Shown here in pieces: positions 37,396 to 47,397 of a DNA stretch of 64,000 bases. The notes below the pieces were generated by a model. The model was not told the DNA's origin. It worked only from the letters and a program-made list of their open reading frames with translations, and ran no database searches. The stretch spans positions 1-64,000 of the forward strand of contig JALOCJ010000003.1 in NCBI GenBank assembly GCA_023227825.1. Reading direction: 5' to 3'. This DNA comes from Candidatus Cloacimonas sp. GTDB taxonomy: Bacteria > Cloacimonadota > Cloacimonadia > Cloacimonadales > Cloacimonadaceae. Numbering within the stretch: position 1 is the stretch's first letter; every line of letters starts with the position of its first letter. A program made the position numbers and the translations under genes.

Positions 37396-37578
37396 ATGGA
37401 AGATCGGTGGATAGCAGTCCAGGCGAATAGTGTCTATCTTGGTGTTACCAAAGATACGGTCTATAAATTGCTTAGCGAGAAAAATCTCTCTGCTTATAAA
37501 GTGGGTTGGCTATGGAATTTCAAGAAAGAGGATGTTGATGTGTGCGTTAAGAATCAAGCAAATACTAATAAAAGATGA
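37396..37578 (+). CDS. Small excisionase-like HTH DNA-binding protein
   Basis: A 60-residue protein of the MerR-like/excisionase HTH_17 type: VYLGVTKDTVYKLLSEKNLSAYKVGWLWNFKKEDVDVCV. The helix-turn-helix is GVTKDTVYKLL. The usual KVGRLWRF recognition wing reads KVGWLWNF, losing the two Arg. It has an AGGAG ribosome site and lies 31 bp before the helicase gene. It could be the controller of the downstream operon, binding the palindrome at 37364 or the promoter. Function is inferred from fold and position only. Confidence 0.8.
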   Translation: MEDRWIAVQANSVYLGVTKDTVYKLLSEKNLSAYKVGWLWNFKKEDVDVCVKNQANTNKR

Positions 37579-37609
37579 TAGTAGCATTCAAAAAAAGGAT
37601 AAGTAGCTA

Positions 37610-40600
37610 ATGAGCAATTTTATCACCAATACTGGCAATACCTCTCTCAGAACCAGGCTTTCAGTTCTTATTAAGGAAAGTCAGGAACTGAAATTTTTAG
37701 TAGGTTTCTTTTATTTCTCCGGAATCAGTGAGTTGATAGAGAGTTTGAAAGCAAACTCAGATCTATCTTTAAAAATTCTGGTAGGGCTAAATGTGGATGC
37801 GCAAAACTACGGCTTGGTTGAATATGCTGAAAAAGCAGGTAAGAAAAGAGTTGAGCGCATAGAGGACTACCATACCTCGGTTCTAAAAGCCCTTAATAAC
37901 GACATCTTTGACAACGAGATGTTCTACGAGCAAGCTGTTTATATACTGGATCAAATCATCAGTAATAGAATAATTATCCGCAAAACATCCAAACCTAACC
38001 ATGCCAAGCTCTATCTTTTCAAACTTAAAGAATATCAAGTAATTCGTTCTAACCTATTCATCACAGGAAGTAGCAATCTCAGTAAGGCAGGATTAAATGA
38101 CCGGGAAGAGTTTAATGTAGAAATATCGGATTATGGCTTTGAAGAAGCAGAGAAATACTTTGATGAGCTTTGGAACTCAGCTATACCGATTACGGACAAT
38201 GAAGACGAGAAAAACAGGCTTATCTACAACATCCGAGAGAGAACGCTACTGAAATCCATTCATCCCTTCGATGCCTATATGTTTGTAGTTAAAACCTGGC
38301 TAGATAGTTTCTACAAATACGAATCAGACCGTTACATTTCGCTACTCCTGAAGAAAAAGGGATACACGCCCTATAAATATCAAGTAGATGCAGTAACCCA
38401 GGCACTGTCTATCATAGAAGAGAATGGTGGAGTAATCTTGGCTGATGTGGTTGGTTTAGGTAAGTCAATTATCGCCTCCCTGATAGCCCGTAAATTAGAA
38501 AAAAGGGGTATCATCATCTGTCCTCCTGGATTGATTGGAGACGATAGTGCTAATTCCGGCTGGAAGAAATATAAAGAGGACTTTGAATTGTATGATTGGG
38601 AAGTCCGCTCCGGAGGCGATCTGGATGGTATAATAGAGTTTATCGGTAATACCGATAACATAGAAGTGATCATAGTTGATGAAGCACACCGTTATCGCAA
38701 TAGCTCTACGGAAACTTACGAAAAGCTAAAGACCATCTGTCGCGGAAGGATTGTGATTTTGCTAACTGCTACCCCGTTTAATAACTCTCCCGCAGATATT
38801 CTCTCATTGCTGAGCCTGTTTATTGTCCCCAAAAAATCAAATATCACGCTTAGCAACAACCTGGTCGATCTTTTCCGTTCCTATAACGCCTTGTCTAAAG
38901 ACCTTGCCTATATCCGCAAGAACTGGCAGTCAAAAGACACTGTTAAAAAAGAGGAAGCCAGAAAGAAATACCAGGCACTGTTTGGTGAAAAAGACATCAA
39001 GATAAGCAAAGTAATTGCCAGGGCTGCCCTGCTCTCCAAACAGATCAGAGAAGTGATAGAACCTGTCACGATAAGAAGAAACCGGCTTGACCTAATAAAT
39101 GATCCTGACTACCGGGATGAGGTTAATAAACTCTCCCAGATAGATAATCCTCAGGAGTGGTATTATCGGCTCACTCCTGAACAATCTACCTTTTATGATT
39201 ATGTAATTGAGCGTTATTTTACTGATAATCCCGAAAGCACTGAGAGGTTTAAGGGTCCTATTTACAAGCCCTACCGCTATGAAGGCGATGAAAATAGCGA
39301 AGAAAAACTAAGTCGGCAAGAGCAGATAGACCGCTTGAGCCAGGATAACCTATATGATATTCTACGCCGGCAGATGGTTAAGCGCTTTGAGAGCTCTTTT
39401 GGGGCATTCCGTCAGAGCATTATCAACATCCGAGATTCTTACGAAAAAATAAAGGAATTCATAAAAAATGCAAATGGCAGATATGTGCTTAATCGCAAAC
39501 TGATAAACAAAGTAGATAGTGACGATCCAGATTTAATAGATGAATTGTTACGCCAGTTTGCAGAAGAAAACACAGACAAGGATAGTAAGAAAAACCGGAT
39601 TTACGAGGTAAACAAGTTTGCCTTCAAAGAGCAATTCTATGCCGATATTGAATCCGATATTTGTTTGTTTAATAAGATGATTGCTGAGATTGATAGCCTT
39701 GCTTTGGTGGAAAACGATCCCAAGCGTTTTGCCTTACTGTCCAATTTGCAACAATTTATGGATATGCAACCCCAAAAAGGCGAACCTAAACCTAAAGTAG
39801 TAATTTTCTCGGAGTATGCTGATACGGTTAAATATCTGGAATCTGCTTTGCAAGAACATTTCTCAAATCGGGTTCTGGTAATCACGGGAAGTATCAGTAA
39901 ACGACATCTGGAGGAAATCAACACCAATTTTGACGCAGCCTATCCCCAAGCCAAGCAGGAAAATAAATATGATGTTCTTCTGGCTACCGATAAGCTCTCC
40001 GAAGGATTCAATCTGAACCGGGCTAAGATGGTTATCAATTATGACATTCCCTGGAATCCGGTGCGGGTAATCCAGCGAGTTGGTCGTATCAACAGAATCA
40101 GCAAAAAGGTCTTTGATACCCTCCAGATAATCAATTTTTTCCCTACTGAGCAAGGGGCGGATATTGTTAAAAGCAGGGAAATCGCCTCGCATAAGATGTT
40201 TATGATCCACCAAACCTTAGGAGAAGATGCCCGCATCTTTGATGTTGAAGAAGAACCTACCCCTGCCAAGCTCTTTGCCAAAGTGCAGACCAATCCCTAT
40301 GATCTGGAACAGGAAGGACTCTATACTAAGCTTAAAAAATTGCTGCGGCAATGGGAAAATGAATATCCCGACAGGGTAAAAGCTCTGGACGAAATGCCCA
40401 TTCGCATCAAAACTGCCAAGGCCTTCAGCTCTGATTCTCTTGTCCTGTTTATCCGCAAAGGCAAACTCTTTAGTGTATGCCGGGACTTCATAGATGAAAA
40501 CAAGCAGCTCATACCATTACCCATAGAAGAAGCACTGAATATGATAGAATGCAATCCGGATACTAAGCAATTGCCTATCAGCAAGAGTTTTTGGAAGGAT

Positions 40601-40966
40601 TACCTAATGCTGAAAGAGGAAGCAGAAAAGTTCAGCTTCAAACAATCACAGCAGAGCAACTCAGTGAAGGCATTCAACTTTCTATCCTCCCTCCTAGAAC
40701 AAAATGTAAAAGAACTTATCCCCTGGAGAGCGTTCCTGATAATGCTCCGGGAAGATATAGAAAACTATGGCACTCTACCTGAATACACCTTAAAAAGTAT
40801 CTGCGATTGGGAAAACAGAGGCAAGCCAGATTACCAACTCATCGCCCAGGAATTAGAAAAGCTGAGCAAAACCTTAGGTAAGAACTATCTGAAGAAAGTA
40901 AAAGATAACCTGATATCCTATGAACAGCAGATAATCGTGGCAATAGAGAATAGAATATGGAACTAA
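37610..40966 (+). CDS. PLD-nuclease/SNF2-type helicase fusion
   Basis: An 1118-residue protein. Residues 1-200 form a phospholipase D-like nuclease region with one HKD-type motif (HAKLYLF ... GSSNLSKAGL, near residues 130-165). From about 260 there is a two-lobe SF2 helicase of the SNF2/RapA type: Walker A VVGLGKSIIASL near 281, DEAHRYRN near 357, LLTATPFNN near 384, and a second lobe with TDKLSEGFNLNRA and QRVGRINR near 821. All helicase motifs look intact. Such fusions are found beside DNA methyltransferases in restriction-like defence loci. Here it overlaps the methyltransferase gene by 10 bp. It probably translocates on and cuts unmodified DNA. Confidence 0.88.
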   Translation: MSNFITNTGNTSLRTRLSVLIKESQELKFLVGFFYFSGISELIESLKANSDLSLKILVGLNVDAQNYGLVEYAEKAGKKRVERIEDYHTSVLKALNNDIFDNEMFYEQAVYILDQIISNRIIIRKTSKPNHAKLYLFKLKEYQVIRSNLFITGSSNLSKAGLNDREEFNVEISDYGFEEAEKYFDELWNSAIPITDNEDEKNRLIYNIRERTLLKSIHPFDAYMFVVKTWLDSFYKYESDRYISLLLKKKGYTPYKYQVDAVTQALSIIEENGGVILADVVGLGKSIIASLIARKLEKRGIIICPPGLIGDDSANSGWKKYKEDFELYDWEVRSGGDLDGIIEFIGNTDNIEVIIVDEAHRYRNSSTETYEKLKTICRGRIVILLTATPFNNSPADILSLLSLFIVPKKSNITLSNNLVDLFRSYNALSKDLAYIRKNWQSKDTVKKEEARKKYQALFGEKDIKISKVIARAALLSKQIREVIEPVTIRRNRLDLINDPDYRDEVNKLSQIDNPQEWYYRLTPEQSTFYDYVIERYFTDNPESTERFKGPIYKPYRYEGDENSEEKLSRQEQIDRLSQDNLYDILRRQMVKRFESSFGAFRQSIINIRDSYEKIKEFIKNANGRYVLNRKLINKVDSDDPDLIDELLRQFAEENTDKDSKKNRIYEVNKFAFKEQFYADIESDICLFNKMIAEIDSLALVENDPKRFALLSNLQQFMDMQPQKGEPKPKVVIFSEYADTVKYLESALQEHFSNRVLVITGSISKRHLEEINTNFDAAYPQAKQENKYDVLLATDKLSEGFNLNRAKMVINYDIPWNPVRVIQRVGRINRISKKVFDTLQIINFFPTEQGADIVKSREIASHKMFMIHQTLGEDARIFDVEEEPTPAKLFAKVQTNPYDLEQEGLYTKLKKLLRQWENEYPDRVKALDEMPIRIKTAKAFSSDSLVLFIRKGKLFSVCRDFIDENKQLIPLPIEEALNMIECNPDTKQLPISKSFWKDYLMLKEEAEKFSFKQSQQSNSVKAFNFLSSLLEQNVKELIPWRAFLIMLREDIENYGTLPEYTLKSICDWENRGKPDYQLIAQELEKLSKTLGKNYLKKVKDNLISYEQQIIVAIENRIWN

Positions 40967-43900
40967 ATGCAAATATCGTAACCCCAGCTAATTTCTCTAT
41001 AGAGAATTGGATTTCTTACTTTGAAACTTCTTCCGATGTGTTTGTGGAAAATCATTTTAGCGTTCTCAAGTATAGTGATGGTGATTTCCCGTATGTTTCC
41101 ACTTTGGGCAGGCTTGAGTTTGAAGATGGCACGGTCTGTGATATTTTTGTGCTCCAGGTTAAGCACTCACTAACTGAGCGGGCATCCAGAAGAAAGCAAT
41201 TTGATAAAGCGACGGACATCATCAAACGAGAAAATACTCAGGCAGGTATTTTTATATTCTATGGTGAGGACCATTCCTTCCGACTAAGCTTGGTTTATCC
41301 TGTTTATAAAGGCACCAAACGAACCTTTAGCAATTACCGGAGGCATTCTTTCTATGTAAGCGTAGATTTACCTAACAAGACCTATATATTACAGTTAAAT
41401 AAGCATAAGCTAAACAGTATGGGAGGTCTGAAAGAAATCTTTTCGGTGGAAAAGGTCTCGGCTTTGTTTTACGATGAGTTTGAAAAGGAATACGCTCATC
41501 TCCAATCTGGAATCAAGCATAGATTTAATAAGGATGTAAGAAATGACCTGAAAGGCAATTTTGCTTTGCTCTTCGTGATCCGAATAATCTTTTTGGGGTT
41601 TGTTCAAAAAAAGGGTTGGTTGGGGAATAATGCAAATTTCATCCGGGATTATCTAAGTTCTTACGATCCAGCAATACACCAACAAGGAATCTACCAAGAT
41701 TTGCTCGTTCCTCTCTTTTTTACAGCCCTAAATTCCCCACCATCCAGCAAAAACAAATACGGGTTCCCAAATATTCCAGAGCCATTCAAAACTCATCTTG
41801 TCCAAGCTCCATACCTCAACGGAGGATTGTTTCGCCCTCATGAGGATTACGATACAGAAGCTCTATTCATTACAGACGAAGCTATTATTAACTTTGTGAA
41901 CTTTCTTTTCAGCTTCAATTTTACCCTGGAAGAAAACACTCTTTATGATGAAGAATTGGAGCTTAATCCAGAATTTCTGGGCATTATTTTTGAAAAGCTT
42001 ATCAATAAAGCGCATGGTGCAATTTACACTCCTCGCTTGGAAGTAGATTTTATGTGCCGTCTCTCTTTGGTAAAATACCTACAACAAAACTGCCTGTCTT
42101 CCATCAGCCTGGAAAATCTCTATAAGCTATTTTTCCCCGAATATGGAGCTGAAAATGAACAAACTGCCGGGAACTTTACAGAAGAAGAGGCAAAGGACTT
42201 GCTGGATAAGCTGGAAACGGTTACTGTCTGTGATCCCGCTATCGGTTCCGGGGCTTTTGCTGTTGGGATGCTGAATGTGATAGATGAGATTGAGTGTTCC
42301 ATTTATAATCATTTTTTGCCCAACATACCCATAAGTAGCCCCTATGAGCGTAAGAAACGCATTATCTTTCAATCCCTCTATGGCGTAGAAGTTAAGCAAT
42401 GGGCGGTTTGGATAACCCAACTAAGGCTGTGGATTACCCTGCTTATTGAAGCTGAGGATAGCTTTAAACATAGCGAAGAACCTCTCTTGCCTTCCTTTGA
42501 TTTCAAAATTAAGCAAGGCGATTCTCTTATCCAAATGCTAGGCAACACTCTCTTCCCTGTATCTGGTGAAGGTATCATCTCGCAAGATATTAAGCGTAAA
42601 ATAAACGAGCTTGTTAAGCTTAAAACCGATTACTTCTACAACAAATGCCCCCAGCAATTGCATGAAATTGAGCTGAAACACAAAGCACTTTACACCAGTA
42701 TTTTGGACAAGAAAAAGAAAGATTTGAGCCAAAAGCTATCCAGAATGAAGGGTTTAACAAATCCAGAAGTGCAAGCGAATCTGTTCGCATCCAATATCCA
42801 ATCAGAAATTGATTTTGCTTTTATGCAGTATAAACGCCAGGTTGAAGAGCTGGAGTTTCAAATTCATCAAGTTGATTATGAAATCAGTCAGATAACCACA
42901 AAGAACCTACCCTTTATCTGGAGAATAGATTTTCCCGAGATTTTTTTTGAAAAAGGAGGGTTTGATATAGTTATCGGAAATCCACCCTATTTGCACAGTG
43001 GAAATATAAGTGACCCTCTGGGTAAGTTCAAAAACAACCAGTATAAAGATCTCTTGCGTAAAATGGCTGAGTTAGACTTCCCAAACGATATAAGCGAAAA
43101 AAGCATTGATGGTAGGAGTGACCTATACACTTTTTTCTATGTAAGGGGATTAAAGCTTATTAATCCACGAGGATACCTTACATATATTTGCTCGAATTCT
43201 TGGCTTGATGTTGAGTACGGGTATTGGCTACAGAGGTTAGTAATTGGGAAATGCACACTACATTACATATTTAACAATCAAGTTCAACGATCGTTCAAAA
43301 GGGCAGATGTTAATACTATTATTAGCATTATTGGTTCGTATAACAGCAAGAGAATATCTTCGCACAAAAGTAAGTTTATAACGTTCAAACTTCCTTTTGA
43401 GGAATGCATTTATACAGAAAATCTCCTTCTAATTAGTGAGGCTGAACAACTCATTGAGTACTCTGATGTCAGGATCAATCCTGTTACTTTGGATGAAATT
43501 TCTTTAAATGAATTAAAATTACTTGGTAAAGAAGACAATCTAAAACTTAATAGTAGTTTTAATGGGACAAAACTTGGAAGCATTTATTTGATTGCACCGA
43601 AAGTGTATTGGGATGTACTCATCAGAAAGAAAAGATGCTTACGTCCTCTAAGTTCATTCTTTGACTATAAACGAGGATTGACAACTAATTGTGTTAACTT
43701 TTTCTTTATTGATAAGGATAAGACAGACTTTAGGATAGAAGATAAGTACTTAACACCGATAATCACTTCTAGTCAGAAAATCAAACGATTTCAATTTGAT
43801 AATGACAAATATCTTTTCTCATGCCATGAAAGCAAATCCAGTCTTAAGGGTACAAATGCATTAAGATATATAGAAAACTGGGAGAAACAAGCTAATTTGG

Positions 43901-44409
43901 CTAAATGCGATGGCATATGGTACTCAGTAAAACATGACAAAGCATCATTGCTGCTATTTAGATTTTGGGATAAGCGGTTTTTTACTCCAGCGCCTATAAT
44001 AGATATGATTGCTAGCGACAATTTTTTCATCGGGTATAATCTAAAATATGACAAAGAAGCGATACTAGCCATCATGAATAGCACTTTTTATTTCTGGCAA
44101 ATTGAGATTATGGGCAGAAAAAATCAGGGGCAAGGTATTCTTAACACATATGGACCTGACTATGAATACATTCGATTACCTGATTTGACATTGTTTGATA
44201 TTGAGAAACTTAAGCATGCTTATAGAAATCTATGCTTGAGAGATGTATACGATTTTAAAGATGAAGTAAAACAACCAGATAAACAGATTCTTGATAGAAT
44301 TGTTTTTGATGCTTTAGAATTAACTGAAGGTGAAAGACAAGAGATTATAGAATCTTTTATCTCTTTAGTTAGTTTACGGATTTCAAAGGCATCAAGTCTT
44401 AAGGCTTAA
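40957..44409 (+). CDS. Eco57I-like N6-adenine DNA methyltransferase, large type IIG-like
   Basis: An 1150-residue protein. An N-terminal domain (1-130: YVSTLGRLEFEDGTVCDIFVLQVKH) is of the kind found at the start of type IIG and BREX PglX-type enzymes; its nuclease-like triad reads D-x3-QVK, so activity is doubtful. The methyltransferase core has SAM-binding motif I (DPAIGSGAFAVGM, near 426) and the catalytic NPPY at 675. A coiled-coil-like insert (590-650) separates them. The C-terminal 300 residues are probably the target recognition domain. It overlaps the helicase gene and likely marks self DNA. Whether it also cuts is unclear. Confidence 0.9.
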   Translation: MELNANIVTPANFSIENWISYFETSSDVFVENHFSVLKYSDGDFPYVSTLGRLEFEDGTVCDIFVLQVKHSLTERASRRKQFDKATDIIKRENTQAGIFIFYGEDHSFRLSLVYPVYKGTKRTFSNYRRHSFYVSVDLPNKTYILQLNKHKLNSMGGLKEIFSVEKVSALFYDEFEKEYAHLQSGIKHRFNKDVRNDLKGNFALLFVIRIIFLGFVQKKGWLGNNANFIRDYLSSYDPAIHQQGIYQDLLVPLFFTALNSPPSSKNKYGFPNIPEPFKTHLVQAPYLNGGLFRPHEDYDTEALFITDEAIINFVNFLFSFNFTLEENTLYDEELELNPEFLGIIFEKLINKAHGAIYTPRLEVDFMCRLSLVKYLQQNCLSSISLENLYKLFFPEYGAENEQTAGNFTEEEAKDLLDKLETVTVCDPAIGSGAFAVGMLNVIDEIECSIYNHFLPNIPISSPYERKKRIIFQSLYGVEVKQWAVWITQLRLWITLLIEAEDSFKHSEEPLLPSFDFKIKQGDSLIQMLGNTLFPVSGEGIISQDIKRKINELVKLKTDYFYNKCPQQLHEIELKHKALYTSILDKKKKDLSQKLSRMKGLTNPEVQANLFASNIQSEIDFAFMQYKRQVEELEFQIHQVDYEISQITTKNLPFIWRIDFPEIFFEKGGFDIVIGNPPYLHSGNISDPLGKFKNNQYKDLLRKMAELDFPNDISEKSIDGRSDLYTFFYVRGLKLINPRGYLTYICSNSWLDVEYGYWLQRLVIGKCTLHYIFNNQVQRSFKRADVNTIISIIGSYNSKRISSHKSKFITFKLPFEECIYTENLLLISEAEQLIEYSDVRINPVTLDEISLNELKLLGKEDNLKLNSSFNGTKLGSIYLIAPKVYWDVLIRKKRCLRPLSSFFDYKRGLTTNCVNFFFIDKDKTDFRIEDKYLTPIITSSQKIKRFQFDNDKYLFSCHESKSSLKGTNALRYIENWEKQANLAKCDGIWYSVKHDKASLLLFRFWDKRFFTPAPIIDMIASDNFFIGYNLKYDKEAILAIMNSTFYFWQIEIMGRKNQGQGILNTYGPDYEYIRLPDLTLFDIEKLKHAYRNLCLRDVYDFKDEVKQPDKQILDRIVFDALELTEGERQEIIESFISLVSLRISKASSLKA

Positions 44410-44429
44410 GATAGGTAGAAGGTGATATT

Positions 44430-45530
44430 ATGACTAATAAAAAACCAATATCAGTACCTGGGAAAAATTACTATGCTTGGCGATACAAAGAACACACTAA
44501 AACTAAGCATGACATTCTACAATGCTATCTTGAAAAATGGTTTGTTATTCTTGGCAAATACTACCCGGTAAACTACTTTGATTGCTTTGGTGGGTGTGGT
44601 ATCTACACTTTCGATGGTGTAACGTTTAATCCGGGATCTCCAATATTAGCTGCTCAGGCTTGGTTGAAGAGAGGAAACAAAGCCAACGATTTAAGGATGA
44701 TCTGCATTGAGAAGAAAAAAGCGAATCTCGAAAACCTGAAAAAAGTCTTTGCAGATTATCTTCCAACCATGAGAACACCATATTTTATTCAAGATGATTT
44801 TGATCATTCAGTTAACGCAATATTAGATGATATTGATAAATCAGATAAGGTTTTAGCTCCATCATTCTTCTTCGTCGATCCATTTGGTTTTACTCTAAAA
44901 TATAGCACGATTAAGAGAATAATGAATGTTGAAAAGTCAGAAGTTTTTCTTAACTTTATGTATGATTCAGTTCAACGACATCTAACAAACCCTAATGTTA
45001 ATAACTGTATGGATGAATTATTTGGATGTAAGCAATGGAAAGATATTGCTAACTGCTCATCTCTAAAAAAAGAACAAGCCATAATTGGATTTTACCGAGA
45101 CCAACTGAAGGAAATAGCAAATTTTGTTATACCGTTTAGGGTATGCTACACAGATCGGAATCGAACAATATACTATCTTATTCATCTTACAAATAACCTA
45201 AAAGGCGCATCGATTATGAAGAGCTGCGTTGCTGAGACCAACAATGGAGTTCTCTCATATCTGGGCAAGCAAAAGGATCAATCCACTTTCTTTGATAAAT
45301 CAAGCTATAAAGAAGAAGACCTCAAAATACTTCTCATGGAACTGTTGTTTCCGAATTCTATGACTTTTAATGAAATAGTGACGCAGCTTATTGATTCTAC
45401 TCCTTATCTTGAGAAGGAAATCAGAACAGTGCTTAAGCATCTTAGGAATGAAGGTATTGTAAATAAAACCTCGGTTTCAAGTAAACAAGAAAGCGCCATT
45501 AAAGATGATGATATACTCACATTAATTTGA
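44430..45530 (+). CDS. TcmP-type three-Cys-motif partner protein
   Basis: A 366-residue protein matching the three-Cys-motif partner (TcmP) family: HTKTKHDILQCYLEKWFVILGKYY, NYFDCFGGCGIYTFDG, GSPILAAQAW and FFFVDPFGF. The fold looks like a Rossmann methyltransferase, with the glycine-rich CFGGCGIY loop. The C-terminal 80 residues may form a winged helix. The biochemical activity of the family is unknown to me. As in many genomes, its neighbour (4 bp downstream) is the cysteine-motif radical-SAM-like protein. AAGGTGA lies just before the ATG, 20 bp after the methyltransferase gene. Confidence 0.88.
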   Translation: MTNKKPISVPGKNYYAWRYKEHTKTKHDILQCYLEKWFVILGKYYPVNYFDCFGGCGIYTFDGVTFNPGSPILAAQAWLKRGNKANDLRMICIEKKKANLENLKKVFADYLPTMRTPYFIQDDFDHSVNAILDDIDKSDKVLAPSFFFVDPFGFTLKYSTIKRIMNVEKSEVFLNFMYDSVQRHLTNPNVNNCMDELFGCKQWKDIANCSSLKKEQAIIGFYRDQLKEIANFVIPFRVCYTDRNRTIYYLIHLTNNLKGASIMKSCVAETNNGVLSYLGKQKDQSTFFDKSSYKEEDLKILLMELLFPNSMTFNEIVTQLIDSTPYLEKEIRTVLKHLRNEGIVNKTSVSSKQESAIKDDDILTLI

Positions 45531-45534
45531 TAAA

Positions 45535-47397
45535 ATGGAAAAAATTAGAAGACACTCTCTGTTATATAAAACTGGTGTTGAATACGGCGACTACACTATT
45601 AACCATGTGTTGGGTTGTTCTCATGGTTGTACTTATCCATGTTATGCATTTATGATGGCACACAGATTTGGCAGAGTAAAAGACTATAATGAATGGTTAG
45701 AACCTAAGTTGGTGGAAAACTCTTTAGAACTGTTAAAGAAAGAGATTCCCAAGAAGCAGAAAAGTATTAAATCCGTTCATCTTTGCTTTACCACCGACCC
45801 ATTTATGGTTGGATATCCTGAAGTTACTGAAATGAGCCTAGAGATAATCAGATTGCTGGATTATTATGGCATAAAATGCACTACACTTACAAAAGGAGTT
45901 CTTCCACCTGAGCTTTCCAAGTTTGACAATAAGCATGAGTGGGGCATTTCTTTGGTTTCTTTAGATGAGAGCTTTAGAAAGCAGTATGAGCCATTTTCAG
46001 CAGACTATTACACGCGCTTGACCAGCATTAAGAAACTGCACGATATGGGTTGTAAAACATGGGTGAGTATAGAGCCTTTTCCCACGCCCAATATCGTTTA
46101 TCAATACTTGCCTATATTACTAGAGTGTGTTTCCTTCACAGATAAAATTATCTTTGGGAGATTGCATTATAACAAGTTAGTGTCATCCTATATGGGATTT
46201 CAAGATTTCTACGATGACGCAATAACAACAGTTGTTACCTTTTGTAGTAGACGAGGTATAGACTATCATATAAAAGAGAAAACGACTACCAAAGATACTA
46301 TAGAGAACATTGAAAGAATAACTAACTCTGTGTTCCCAATTTTGCATCATGATGATGTCAATGATTTTAAACAATACCAAAACTATTTGAAGTATGTTGA
46401 TCTCCAGGATAGCTACACCAACCTTTTGTTCATGTTAAAAATAGACAATTCTAAACTCAAACAAATAATCAAGAAGTTATCAGATTCTAATAATAGCATC
46501 CATTTCTTGCATGAACTTATTATCGGAAACACTCTTAATGAGTTTTGCAAGAAGAACTCATTGGTGCTTGAGTATTCCCCTAAATATAAGTATTCGGGAA
46601 AAAAACCAGCAAAAAATCCAGATTGGATTGTTAGTGATGGAAACCAGAAGGTTGTGATTGAAGTAGTCACTATAGATAAAAGTAATCAAGAAAGTGCCTT
46701 TGAGACTTGTATTGGTTTGATACACAATCTTGCAAAGGATGGGTTAAAGAGAAATGGCATAGATACTGATCTTGATTTCAATGCATCTAGGTTCAAAATA
46801 CCTACTTATCAAGAACGATTGAACAAGAAAGAACATGCAAAGCAAGAAGATAGATTTACCGATTTTTGTAGGGAAGTGTCAGATAGAATTGTAACTAAAG
46901 TGATTTCTGGATATGGAAGAGATAAGTATGAAACTGATGATAGTGGTCTTTTGTTTAAAATTAAGTCAGGAGGTCTAACATACATGACTACCGTGGGGCA
47001 CGAAACCTACAGGGTAATAAATAGCATACTTGATAAAGGGAAAAAATACAGTGCGTTATCAAATGTTATGCCTGTTATAGTGGCAGTGGCAAATAGTCAC
47101 CAGAACAGATCAAAAGCATATCCCCCAAGTGAAATTGCAAAGCTTCTTTATTACCCTGACACAGTGTATGAGCAACAATTCAGCAATATAACCGATAAAG
47201 AAAAGCACATAAATAATATACAAGACCGCATAGAAGATTTGAAAGTACTAGAAGGCATTCTATTCTACAAAATCGATTACGACAGAATTTATACAACTGA
47301 TTATGAATATTATCCAAATCCCCACAAGAATAATAACTGGGAAATACCAGAAAAATTTAAAAAATATCTGGAGGTAAATAGTAATGGCCATAAGTAA
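45535..47397 (+). CDS. Three-Cys radical-SAM-like protein fused to a PD-(D/E)xK-like domain
   Basis: A 620-residue protein. Residues 1-270 are a radical SAM-like TIM barrel related to spore photoproduct lyase and the Gp37/Gp68 group, with cysteines C28-x3-C32-x3-C36 (GCSHGCTYPCYA), then HLCFTTDPFMVGYPEVT and TLTKGVLPPEL. The canonical radical SAM spacing is CX3CX2C, so the third ligand is displaced. From about 325 a restriction-endonuclease-like domain is suggested by HELIIGNTLNEF, then NPDWIVSDGNQKVVIEVVT with D363 and E376 and Val where the catalytic Lys is expected. It overlaps the next gene by 14 bp and is 4 bp from the TcmP gene. The function is unknown; nucleic acid modification or cleavage is plausible. 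Confidence 0.75.
   Translation: MEKIRRHSLLYKTGVEYGDYTINHVLGCSHGCTYPCYAFMMAHRFGRVKDYNEWLEPKLVENSLELLKKEIPKKQKSIKSVHLCFTTDPFMVGYPEVTEMSLEIIRLLDYYGIKCTTLTKGVLPPELSKFDNKHEWGISLVSLDESFRKQYEPFSADYYTRLTSIKKLHDMGCKTWVSIEPFPTPNIVYQYLPILLECVSFTDKIIFGRLHYNKLVSSYMGFQDFYDDAITTVVTFCSRRGIDYHIKEKTTTKDTIENIERITNSVFPILHHDDVNDFKQYQNYLKYVDLQDSYTNLLFMLKIDNSKLKQIIKKLSDSNNSIHFLHELIIGNTLNEFCKKNSLVLEYSPKYKYSGKKPAKNPDWIVSDGNQKVVIEVVTIDKSNQESAFETCIGLIHNLAKDGLKRNGIDTDLDFNASRFKIPTYQERLNKKEHAKQEDRFTDFCREVSDRIVTKVISGYGRDKYETDDSGLLFKIKSGGLTYMTTVGHETYRVINSILDKGKKYSALSNVMPVIVAVANSHQNRSKAYPPSEIAKLLYYPDTVYEQQFSNITDKEKHINNIQDRIEDLKVLEGILFYKIDYDRIYTTDYEYYPNPHKNNNWEIPEKFKKYLEVNSNGHK

Noticed and set aside
40039..40293. Minus-strand ORFs inside the helicase and methyltransferase genes
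   Set aside because: Shadows of long, motif-rich plus-strand genes.
37610..44409. DISARM or BREX system
   Set aside because: Only a PLD-helicase fusion and a PglX-like methyltransferase are present; the DrmA/DrmB or BrxL/PglZ/BrxC hallmark genes are missing.
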